Positions 57,464 to 64,000 of a DNA stretch of 64,000 bases are shown one piece after another. The stretch lies in NCBI GenBank assembly GCA_019636345.1, contig JAHBXQ010000003.1, positions 558,001-622,000 on the forward strand. Reading direction: 5' to 3'. Source of the DNA: Pirellulales bacterium (GTDB lineage Bacteria > Planctomycetota > Planctomycetia > Pirellulales > Lacipirellulaceae). The notes under the pieces were generated by a model. That model was not told the DNA's origin, did not search any database, and saw only the letters and a list, made by a program, of their open reading frames with translations. How positions within the stretch are numbered: the first letter of the stretch is position 1; each line of letters starts with the position of its first letter. The position numbers and the translations under genes were made by a program.

Positions 57464-59388
57464 GGTTCACGCTCAACAACCTCGAAGACTCGCCGTACGA
57501 TCGGCCGCATCAGCCGTGGCGGTGCGGGCTGTCGCACGAAGGAGAGCCGTGCCCGGCGGGCCCGACGGACCGCGGGGCGTGCCCCGGCGCCTCGGCCTGC
57601 CGGCCCGTGCGCGACGGCGATCGGTGGCTCTGCAATCGCAGCCCCCTGCGCGGCGGGCCGTGTTCCGAGGGCCCCGGCCCGCAGGGGGAGTGCGCGATCG
57701 CGTATCGCTGCACCCCGTTTCGCTCGCTCCGTTCGCGACGAGGGCAGCTCGTCTCCGCGGCGGCCGTGGCGGCGCTGGGGGCGCTCTTGATCCTGCTGGC
57801 GGCCGACTGGCGGCGCGAGGCGATCGCCCCCGGGCCGTTGTCGGTTCATCACGCCCAGTTGCTCACAGGCGCGCGTGCGGCCGAGCGGTGCGCGGCATGC
57901 CACGCTGCCGGCGGGGGGCTGATCGTGCCGGCGTCGGCCGCGGCGGGGATCGCCGGAGCGGCCGCCGCGCCGACGCAAACCGCGCTCTGCATGGCGTGTC
58001 ACGACAAGCGCCTCGCCCCGCAGCACGCAACCGCGGCCCATACGCTCGACCCGGTCTCGCTGCCGCGGGCTGTCGGCGGCGCCCCGCGCCGCGATCCCGA
58101 CGAGCCGATCGCCTGCAGCGCATGCCACCGCGAACACCAAGGGCGCGATCACGACCTGAGGGCGATCGCCGGCGCCGCCTGCCAAGCATGTCATGCCGTG
58201 CGCTACGACAGCTTCGCCGGCGCCCACCCCGAGTTCGCCGATTGGCCCTACAGGCGTCGCACGCGGATCGCGTTCGACCACGGCTCGCACCACGCGAAGC
58301 ACTATCCCGAACAGCGGCGCGAGTTCGCCTGCGCCGCCTGCCACCAGCTCGACTCCGCCGGCGGTCGGATGACGACTCACGGTTACGACGCTGCCTGCCG
58401 CGAGTGCCACGACGCGGGGATCGCCACGAGCCTGGCGCCGGGGATCGCCGTGTTCGCCCTGCCGACGCTCGACGTCGACGCCTTGGCCGAAGCGGGGCAC
58501 GACGTCGGCGATTGGCCCGACGACGCCCAGGGCGATTTCGACGGCCCGCTCTCCCCGGCGGCCAAGCTGCTCGTCGCGGCCGACCCCCAAGGGGCGGCCG
58601 GGTTGGCCGTGTTGGGGCCGCGGTTCGATTTCTACGACCTCGATCCCGAGGACGACAAGCAACTCGCCGCGGCGGCGCAGGTCGTCGGGGCGTACAAGCG
58701 AGCGCTCGGCCAGATGGCGGCAGGCGGCACGGTCGAAGCCCTCGTCCCCGGCTTGGCGCCCGCAGCCGCGCGGGCTTGGCTCGCGCGACTTCTTCCTGAC
58801 GCCGTCGCGCCCGACTCCGTCCCTGCGGCCGCGACCTCTGCGACCGACCTCCCGGCCGCGCGCGCCCTCGGCCCGCTCGGCGCCTGGGAGTTCGACGACG
58901 CGGCGCTCGTCATCCGCTACCGCGCGAGCGGCCATGCCGACGCCGCGCTCGTCGCGTGGTTCGAGGCCCTCGCGGCCGCCGCCAGCGACGACCGCGCTGC
59001 GCTGGCCGACCCGCTTCTCCGTGATCTCGTCAAGCCGACCGCCCCGGGCCAATGCGGCAGTTGCCATAGTCTGGAGCGCGACCCCGCGGGCAGGCTGGCG
59101 GTGCAGTGGCGAGCCGACCAGGGCCAGCGCACCGGCGCCGCGTCCCTCACCCGCTTCTCGCACGCTCCCCACATGACCCAACCCGAGCTGCGCGATTGCC
59201 AAGCCTGCCATCAACTCGCCGCCGGCGTCGCGACGACCAGCTACGCCCACGACGACCCGACGGCCTTCACCCCCGGCTTCGCCCCGCTCGCCAAGGCCGA
59301 CTGCGCCGCCTGCCATCGCCCCCAAGCCGCAGGCAGCAGTTGCACGCAGTGCCATCGATATCACGGCAGCGCGAGTCGGTCACCGTGA
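57460..59388 (+). CDS. Membrane-anchored decaheme cytochrome c with duplicated four-Cys N-terminal motif
   Basis: 642 residues, starting at GTG 57460 with GGGAG about 6 bases upstream and a 4-base overlap with the cytochrome b gene. Residues 1-90 hold eight Cys in two copies of W-x-C-x8/9-C-x2-G-P-x3-G-x-C-x5-C (Cys22, 31, 41, 47 and Cys58, 68, 78, 84). A membrane helix (~96-115) follows. Outside, ten CxxCH motifs are present (CAACH, CMACH, CSACH, CQACH, CAACH, CRECH, CGSCH, CQACH, CAACH, CTQCH), so ten c hemes. Predicted to pass electrons between the membrane b hemes and periplasm. Confidence 0.88.
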   Translation: MRFTLNNLEDSPYDRPHQPWRCGLSHEGEPCPAGPTDRGACPGASACRPVRDGDRWLCNRSPLRGGPCSEGPGPQGECAIAYRCTPFRSLRSRRGQLVSAAAVAALGALLILLAADWRREAIAPGPLSVHHAQLLTGARAAERCAACHAAGGGLIVPASAAAGIAGAAAAPTQTALCMACHDKRLAPQHATAAHTLDPVSLPRAVGGAPRRDPDEPIACSACHREHQGRDHDLRAIAGAACQACHAVRYDSFAGAHPEFADWPYRRRTRIAFDHGSHHAKHYPEQRREFACAACHQLDSAGGRMTTHGYDAACRECHDAGIATSLAPGIAVFALPTLDVDALAEAGHDVGDWPDDAQGDFDGPLSPAAKLLVAADPQGAAGLAVLGPRFDFYDLDPEDDKQLAAAAQVVGAYKRALGQMAAGGTVEALVPGLAPAAARAWLARLLPDAVAPDSVPAAATSATDLPAARALGPLGAWEFDDAALVIRYRASGHADAALVAWFEALAAAASDDRAALADPLLRDLVKPTAPGQCGSCHSLERDPAGRLAVQWRADQGQRTGAASLTRFSHAPHMTQPELRDCQACHQLAAGVATTSYAHDDPTAFTPGFAPLAKADCAACHRPQAAGSSCTQCHRYHGSASRSP

Positions 59389-59432
59389 GCGGTGCGCCAG
59401 CAGTGAGCGGCCGAGGGACGGGGAGCGTGTCG

Positions 59433-59600
59433 TCATTTTGCCGGCGAGCAAAACTCCATCATTATCTCGTGCAAAACTCCGGGCAGCGGGGCGGGGGAGA
59501 CTTTGCCGAACGTGTTGGGGGCCAACGTCTTGCGCGCCGGGACGCCGATCGCGGGGCGGCTGATTTTGCTGGCAAAACTCGCGGCGGGCGAGCAAAACTC
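59433..59600. repeat. GCAAAACTC short repeat cluster
   Basis: GCAAAACTC at 59447, 59471, 59572 and 59592. Two copies are preceded by TTTTGC, forming palindromes (ATTTTGCCGGCGAGCAAAAC near 59433, and TTTTGCTGGCAAAA near 59564). No gene lies in the cluster. Confidence 0.65.
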
Positions 59601-59772
59601 GCGCCCCGTCGCGGGTCGTCGCGGGTCGTTTTCCACGCGCGACGGCGTCGTGGGCGACGGCGAATCGCGCGGCTGGCAGGATCTGTTCTACGCGATGCGG
59701 CGGCCCATTTTCTAGCGGAATCCTGCGGGGAATTGAGGGGACGATTCCGGCCTTGTCGCGCCCCCCAGGGTA

Positions 59773-59796
59773 GCACCGGTTGTCCTCAACCGGTGC
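59773..59796. repeat. GCACCGGTTG hairpin repeat
   Basis: GCACCGGTTG and CAACCGGTGC (10 bp) with a TCCT loop. The right half and the following bases, to about 59815, recur at 61996-62034 with about three differences. Confidence 0.7.
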
Positions 59797-59946
59797 GCAA
59801 CCAAGAAGCATCCCTCACCCCCGGCCGGTTCCAACATCACGCGACTGGCCGGTTTTGAAATGCTCGGTGACATCCAAGGAATCCCCTTCAAAGACGGAAT
59901 CCAACTCGAACAAGACGCCGCCTGATTCACGAGCCGTCCACAACTA

Positions 59947-60071
59947 TTGACGCGGCGGCAAAAAGTCCTCTGCGCAGAGGCTAGGCATATGATCTTGTGG
60001 TGTGCTCGAACAGTATGACTCAACATCAAGTGGTGATCGATCGTTGCAACTACTTTTTGCCGCCGCGTCAA
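59947..60071. mobile_element. Perfect 20 bp inverted repeat pair, MITE-like
   Basis: A 20-base arm at 59947-59966 (TTGACGCGGCGGC then AAAAAGT) is perfectly inverted at 60052-60071, 85 bp apart. AACTATTGAC is directly repeated at 59942-59951 and 60070-60079, overlapping the arm ends. The interior has no gene. It may be a small non-autonomous transposon or another palindromic element at the border of the A+T-richer region. Confidence 0.65.
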
Positions 60072-60116
60072 CTATTGACAATATCTCTGGAAAATTGTGG
60101 AGACAGTAATCCACAT

Positions 60117-60674
60117 TCAAGGAATCACGGCCTCGTTGAGCACTTGTGGAATTATCGTCCGCTGATGCCTTGCCTCACTTTCAGCCTCGATGTGCGTCCA
60201 CAGCTCAATCAGGCAACGACATTCCGAGACGGCAATTCTCTCAATTCGGTTCAATAGCCGATTATCTGCGGTGTGGCCGTAAATGAGATAGATGGCCCGC
60301 TGGTATCTAACGTCGACTACGAACCGTGACAGTGTCCTAATATCCTTCCGAATATGCTTGGCCTTAAGCCCCTTGGAGACCTTTACTTCAATGATTGCGG
60401 CATTGCCCCGCATGTCGCCGGGGGTATGCACCAACAAATCGGGTATGCATCTGTCGGCCTCAAGGTCCTTAAGTATCGGGTGGTTCCGCTTGTCTACTTC
60501 ACCGCCTAGGCTGTAGTCACACCCCTCCGGCCATCGCAGCCGCAATTGGTGATATAGCTCATAGCAGTAAACCCGTTCGCGGGACACCGCTGGCCCGCCA
60601 TCAATGGGGAGTAGAAAATAATCAGCGTGGATTGCCTCCGTGGCCGCCGCCAGAATGTCATTTAACTCCCTCAT
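60117..60674 (-). CDS. PD-(D/E)xK nuclease-like protein
   Basis: 185 residues. The core IPDLLVHTPGDMRGNAAIIE followed by VKVSKGLKAKHI has the Asp and E-x-K layout of PD-(D/E)xK nucleases. Codon use is more A+T-rich than upstream genes. The ATG at 60674 has AGGA about 10 bases away. Possibly a restriction-type or mobile-element nuclease. It is divergent to the DUF6602-like gene, 32 bp apart. Confidence 0.65.
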   Translation of the reverse strand: MRELNDILAAATEAIHADYFLLPIDGGPAVSRERVYCYELYHQLRLRWPEGCDYSLGGEVDKRNHPILKDLEADRCIPDLLVHTPGDMRGNAAIIEVKVSKGLKAKHIRKDIRTLSRFVVDVRYQRAIYLIYGHTADNRLLNRIERIAVSECRCLIELWTHIEAESEARHQRTIIPQVLNEAVIP

Positions 60675-60706
60675 GACCACAGTCCTGCAATTCAAGGAGC
60701 GGTAAC

Positions 60707-61207
60707 TTGCCTATCGAAGCCAACGTGCATGCGTACTTCCGCTCGATTTCCTCTGAATTGGCAAGCAAGGCCGACAGAATCCGCCAGTTGATAGGAGATT
60801 CTCATTTTCTATCTGACGGGCACCACAAGGAATACCTACTTCAAAGCGTCTTTGAGCGGTTTCTTCCGGCTGGCTACCTATGCTCCAGAGGGTTCGTCGT
60901 TCGTGACAGCCAATTGAAGATGCGGAGCAAAGAACAGGACTTGCTAATTGTCGATACCAGGAGGCACGCACCGCTGTTCAGAGAATCGGGTGTGATCGTA
61001 ACCTTCCCGGAAAACGTCCGGGCGGTAGTCTCTGTGAAGAGCACCCTTACTTCAGCCGCAGTCGACGACGCACTACAGGGCTTGGCGTCGATCCCAAACA
61101 TTCCTTCGGCAACTCCCTTCTGGCGTGGCGTATTCGGATTCCGATTGGATTCAGCGTGGGAAGCCAAGCCATACATCTTTATTGCACCACGCGCATCCAC
61201 GCTATAG
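60707..61207 (+). CDS. DUF6602-like protein
   Basis: 166 residues, TTG start at 60707 with AAGGAG about 8 bases upstream. Blocks GHHKEYLLQSVFERFLPAGY, SKEQDLLIVDTRRHAPLFRE and ENVRAVVSVKSTLTSAAVDD match the DUF6602 family, nuclease-like. The usual acidic residue before K appears to be Ser (VVSVKS). Function unknown; context suggests defence or mobility. Confidence 0.6.
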   Translation: MPIEANVHAYFRSISSELASKADRIRQLIGDSHFLSDGHHKEYLLQSVFERFLPAGYLCSRGFVVRDSQLKMRSKEQDLLIVDTRRHAPLFRESGVIVTFPENVRAVVSVKSTLTSAAVDDALQGLASIPNIPSATPFWRGVFGFRLDSAWEAKPYIFIAPRASTL

Positions 61208-61535
61208 TGACGAATACAAGATTGATGCCAAACGCGATGGAAATCCAAACTGCCGCCAGCTCGACATGCCGGAATGCCTGAGCCCCTAAGAAATCTGGAA
61301 TCTGCGTCCATTCTCCGGCAAATCTGCCATTGTCAAACTGATCGACTGCTTCGCGATTGATCAATCCGTTCAAGTCGAACTCTCGGTAATGGCTTAGAAT
61401 GGCGAGTTTTCCTAGGCCGGTGGCAAAAGAACAAAGTGGATACGTACCAAGCATCCCGCATAGATTTGATACGAACAGCAAAGCCAACAGGAAATCTAAT
61501 CTGGACGGACGTTGTGATTGATTCACTGTTTGCAT
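61179..61535 (-). CDS. Small two-helix membrane protein
   Basis: 118 residues, with hydrophobic segments LDFLLALLFVSNLCGMLGTY and AAVWISIAFGINLVFVTIAW. Overlaps the DUF6602 gene end by 29 bp on the other strand. No family recognised. It may be part of the acquired cluster. Confidence 0.45.
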   Translation of the reverse strand: MQTVNQSQRPSRLDFLLALLFVSNLCGMLGTYPLCSFATGLGKLAILSHYREFDLNGLINREAVDQFDNGRFAGEWTQIPDFLGAQAFRHVELAAVWISIAFGINLVFVTIAWMRVVQ

Positions 61536-61638
61536 CCTTCACGCATGGCCTTGCGATCGCGCATGACTTTCGGACAGCGGCGGGGCTTGAGTTTACGCGG
61601 CAAAGGGGACAATCGACGATGTTGATTGACTCCGCCCA

Positions 61639-61708
61639 GTCGGGTGGCGCCGACGTGACGCCCGTGCGACTTGCCACGTGCCTCGGTCTTGGTCTATCGC
61701 CACCCGAC
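61639..61708. repeat. GTCGGGTGGCG inverted repeat
   Basis: GTCGGGTGGCG at 61639-61649 is inverted at 61698-61708 (11 bp). Part of a 760 bp gap (61536-62300) that I read as repeat debris; no protein in it has support. Confidence 0.55.
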
Positions 61709-61995
61709 CGGCGCCTCCGCATTGTACCACTCGCCTCCGCGGGATTCTGCCGAAAACGTGGGCCGCGGCATCGTCGAGAATGAACGCAAGGGGCGGCGCG
61801 GCGCCATGAGCGGACGGCGCTAGCCGCCGGTGGACGGTTGGCGCGGCTTGGTGCTTTGACGCGGTCCAGAATGCTTGAGTTGACGTAGCGCGTGATTGCG
61901 CTTCATCGGGGGCTAGCGCCCAATGCCACTCACGTTGGGCTTTGGGACTGCGCGGGGGGGCGGGCTCCGTGCACTCTGCGATTCACAGCCCGTGA

Positions 61996-62104
61996 GTCCT
62001 CAACCGGTGCGCAAGCAAGAAGCATCCCCCCACCGTCGCCCCAACCTGGAGCGCCGCGTGGCAACGGGATGCCTCTTGCGGCTGCGCCGTGGGAGGTTGA
62101 GGAC
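61996..62104. repeat. Large imperfect hairpin of the AACCGGTGC family
   Basis: GTCCTCAACC (61996) is inverted as GGTTGAGGAC (62095-62104), and CAAGAAGCATCCC pairs 12 of 13 with GGGATGCCTCTTG. The left arm is the second copy of the 59782-59815 sequence. Confidence 0.65.
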
Positions 62105-62300
62105 AACCTGGGCTACCCCTGGATCGCCTGGCGCAACGCCTCGGCGACCAGCGTTGCCCATATGTTGCGTAGGGGATTGCCCCCTGAAATTATCAATTCC
62201 CTTGCTTCAACGGGGCTAGCTCTCTCAAAATACGGGGATTGCTTTACGGCCGCAGCGATTGTCGGGTAGGTTCACGCACGGAACACTTGGAGGGCTTCTC

Positions 62301-62900
62301 ATGCGATGGTTACTGGTTGTGTTCGCTATAGCAGCAGGTTGGTCACAAGTTAACGCCGAGGAGACAGAGTCGGTAACGATCCCATTGGAGAAGGTTTGGG
62401 GATTACGCATTCCGAACACTCGCGACTTGACCAGCCTCAATGAGGCAAAAAACAACACGCCCATAATGCTGCCGCTCCTGAAGCACATCCGCGATTCATG
62501 GCAGGATGATCCCGGAGTCGCCGTCAACGGAGTTGACACCGTAGCGTTTCATCAATTCAACAAACACGAATTGGGCAACGAGAAACAGCCCGAACTAACC
62601 AGCGACGCTCCGGTTTCTCTTGTCGTCTTCACTCGTTTTCTTGGTGGTAGCTTGGAACTGGTGGAAATCAATCAACAAGGGCGCACATTCGTAGTCAAGT
62701 ACCGCTTCACTCCGCACGAAGCGGCGGAATCAACTCAACACATCGCGATCATTCCCGTGGGCAAGCTGGGCAAAGGAGAATATTTGGTATGTATCGAACG
62801 GTTGCCAATCGAACGTAAGCTGCGCGAAGCTGGATTCCGAGAACCACCTAAGGAATGGGATAAGCGGATTAGCCGCTCTTTTCGATTCACGGTCAAATGA
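62301..62900 (+). CDS. Secreted protein of unknown function
   Basis: 199 residues. Signal peptide MRWLLVVFAIAAGWSQVNA. ATG 62301 follows GGAGGG. No domain recognised; the body has few Cys and a basic C-terminal part (REPPKEWDKRISRSFRFTVK). The next gene starts 12 bp after, so the two are probably cotranscribed. Confidence 0.7.
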   Translation: MRWLLVVFAIAAGWSQVNAEETESVTIPLEKVWGLRIPNTRDLTSLNEAKNNTPIMLPLLKHIRDSWQDDPGVAVNGVDTVAFHQFNKHELGNEKQPELTSDAPVSLVVFTRFLGGSLELVEINQQGRTFVVKYRFTPHEAAESTQHIAIIPVGKLGKGEYLVCIERLPIERKLREAGFREPPKEWDKRISRSFRFTVK

Positions 62901-62912
62901 CGGAGCGTAGTA

Positions 62913-64000
62913 ATGAGAACCTTGGTTTGCGTGCTTGCATTGCTGATCGGCGCACAAAATCACGCAGAAGCAAGCTCAGAAAGCGTTGGCCCCAATGGTA
63001 TCAAATCGATCGGGCTCATGCGGCCCGACGGCGAAGTATTGACGGGTGCGGGGGTCAATATCGGCCAAGTTGAACCTGATCGGGTGCCGTTGCGGGGTAC
63101 CGATGACGATGACGAGTCAAATCAATTTGTAGCCCCAACAACGACCGTCACGAAGGCGGGTATCGCGCCAACGCCGAACCTCGATATTTCCACGCTTATG
63201 TACCATTCGCTTTCTGTGGCGGGGGTAATGATCGGGAAAGACGACGCACCGAAAAGCGTGTCGTCAAATGCCGGCTTGCATTCCTCTGGTTTTGTGGATC
63301 CAGGAATCTCGCCTGGGTATAGCGAAGTGATTATCACTACGCAATACCTAGCCAAACTGTTTCCACAAGGAACGCAGCAACAGATTCGAGCCATTAACCA
63401 TAGTTGGGGGAAATTACCCCTCAACGCAAACGTTGCACCTGATGGCAATTCGTTGGTGACTCTCGGACTAGATTGGATTGCTCAAAGATTCGATGTTCTT
63501 AATGTTGTCGCAGGCGTTCAGGACTCTACCGGGCAACGACTCCCCTCTGATAATTTCAATGGCGTTACAGTCGCCCGCTCGGAACAAGTGAACGGCGTAT
63601 TTCTTCAGGTCGAATCCGGAAACGACAACGAGGGGTATGATGACGCCGAAGGCAGTAGAGTGTCGGTGGACCTCCTGGCGCCTGGGGTTGACATTGCTGT
63701 GCCAAGCAACGGCGCGACAAACCCCAACACTACCAGAACTGGCACTAGTTTTGCTGCTCCGCACGTTACCGGCGTTGTCGCACTGCTTCACGAATTTGCT
63801 AATTTCCAAATCGACGATGCTCCCCGCTGGGATTCTTCAAATGCTCGACGACACGAAGTGATTAAGGCTGTTTTGCTAAACTCTGCGGACAAACTTGCGG
63901 GCGTTCATGGATCAGCCAGGACAGTTCTGGACAATCTGGGAAGAAACTGGACAGAGACTGATGCGTTCTCGAATGATCAGATGTCGCTGGACAGTCAGAT
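62913..64000 (+). CDS. Subtilase (S8)-like secreted protein, cut by window end
   Basis: At least 362 residues. Signal peptide MRTLVCVLALLIGAQNHAEA. The serine motif is GTSFAAPHVTG, in a clear S8 context (VDLLAPGVDIAVPSNGATNP). The His motif may be YHSLSVAGVMIG. The Asp motif seems to be GVNIGQVEPDR, with Glu at the catalytic position. It may be a diverged or inactive protease. GGAG lies ~8 bases before ATG 62913. Confidence 0.75.
   Translation, partial: MRTLVCVLALLIGAQNHAEASSESVGPNGIKSIGLMRPDGEVLTGAGVNIGQVEPDRVPLRGTDDDDESNQFVAPTTTVTKAGIAPTPNLDISTLMYHSLSVAGVMIGKDDAPKSVSSNAGLHSSGFVDPGISPGYSEVIITTQYLAKLFPQGTQQQIRAINHSWGKLPLNANVAPDGNSLVTLGLDWIAQRFDVLNVVAGVQDSTGQRLPSDNFNGVTVARSEQVNGVFLQVESGNDNEGYDDAEGSRVSVDLLAPGVDIAVPSNGATNPNTTRTGTSFAAPHVTGVVALLHEFANFQIDDAPRWDSSNARRHEVIKAVLLNSADKLAGVHGSARTVLDNLGRNWTETDAFSNDQMSLDSQ

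Larger units (their letters stand above)
59389..59946. other. Repeat-rich gap after the decaheme gene
   Basis: No gene over ~550 bp. It has four GCAAAACTC words, the AACCGGTGC hairpin and, at 59845-59925, a 26-residue frame ending LGDIQGIPFKDGIQLEQDAA and a stop, which may be a decayed C-terminus of a lost gene. Confidence 0.5.

Noticed and set aside
59845-59925. Short frame ending IPFKDGIQLEQDAA
   Set aside because: Might be a decayed C-terminus, but 26 residues cannot be assigned to any family; kept in the gap note only.
59389-59946. CRISPR-like array from the GCAAAACTC copies
   Set aside because: Copies are 9 bases with uneven spacing (about 24, 101 and 20), no spacers of fixed length, no cas genes.
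59942-60079. Integron attC site
   Set aside because: The arms are perfect and long, and the attC core sites (RYYYAAC/GTTRRRY) are not in place; no integrase is seen.

Overview
This 64 kb window is high-GC DNA with dense, mostly intact genes, and it looks like a chromosome segment of a planctomycete (order Pirellulales or near it). The grounds are three secreted proteins with C-terminal VPEP/APEP sorting tails (PEP-CTERM), one of them also carrying dockerin-like calcium repeats; a TAT-exported Gfo/Idh/MocA oxidoreductase; a GHL10-type and a GH10-like protein; a B12-dependent ribonucleotide reductase; ECF sigma plus anti-sigma genes; and many short palindromic repeats of the kind common in these genomes. 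The species assignment is inference. No rRNA, tRNA or CRISPR array was recognised.

Layout. 0-3.7 kb: a cut gene, a secreted esterase, rsmD and an exported cyclophilin. 4-12.3 kb: a LysR regulator, then glutamate synthase gltB and gltD, split by an ~800 bp inverted-repeat-bounded insertion that carries a frameshifted four-helix-bundle gene. 12.3-15.2 kb: rlmN, a toxin-antitoxin pair with a frameshifted PIN toxin, and sppA. 15.5-24.6 kb: a TIM-barrel protein, sigma/anti-sigma pair, a hypothetical, a Gfo/Idh/MocA protein, a PEP-CTERM protein, an EamA transporter and an O-methyltransferase. 24.8-28.2 kb: nrdJ with two NrdR boxes upstream. 28.5-33.3 kb: a PEP-CTERM protein with a strong terminator, a GHL10/dockerin/PEP-CTERM protein and a nitronate-monooxygenase-like protein. 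33.7-39.9 kb: a B12-binding radical SAM protein, a YceH homologue, a two-component system and a frameshifted Uma2 gene. 40.1-49.4 kb: alaS, a STAS protein, a PNPOx-fold protein, a GH10-like protein, a MITE-like element, purC, an HNH remnant and aroC.

50.9-59.4 kb is the most interesting part. A class III adenylate cyclase gene lies divergent to five genes in a row: an FAD/2Fe-2S reductase; a tetraheme cytochrome c; a protein fusing two cyclic-nucleotide-binding domains to a ferredoxin region with ligands for four 4Fe-4S clusters; a membrane protein with two H-x13-H motifs (predicted diheme cytochrome b); and a membrane-anchored decaheme cytochrome c whose N-terminal region has a duplicated four-cysteine motif. 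Together they suggest a cyclic-nucleotide-controlled electron path between cytoplasm and periplasm.

60-64 kb is visibly richer in A+T and looks acquired: a PD-(D/E)xK-like nuclease and a DUF6602-like protein transcribed divergently, a small membrane protein, repeat-rich DNA, a secreted unknown protein and a subtilase-like protein cut by the window end.

The window also holds several repeat families: GGTCATTGG inverted repeats, GCCCCCGGTCA hairpins, a 133 bp MITE-like palindrome with target duplication, GCAAAACTC motifs and AACCGGTGC hairpins. Three small accessory genes (four-helix bundle, PIN toxin, Uma2) are each broken by one missing base, while the long housekeeping genes are intact.
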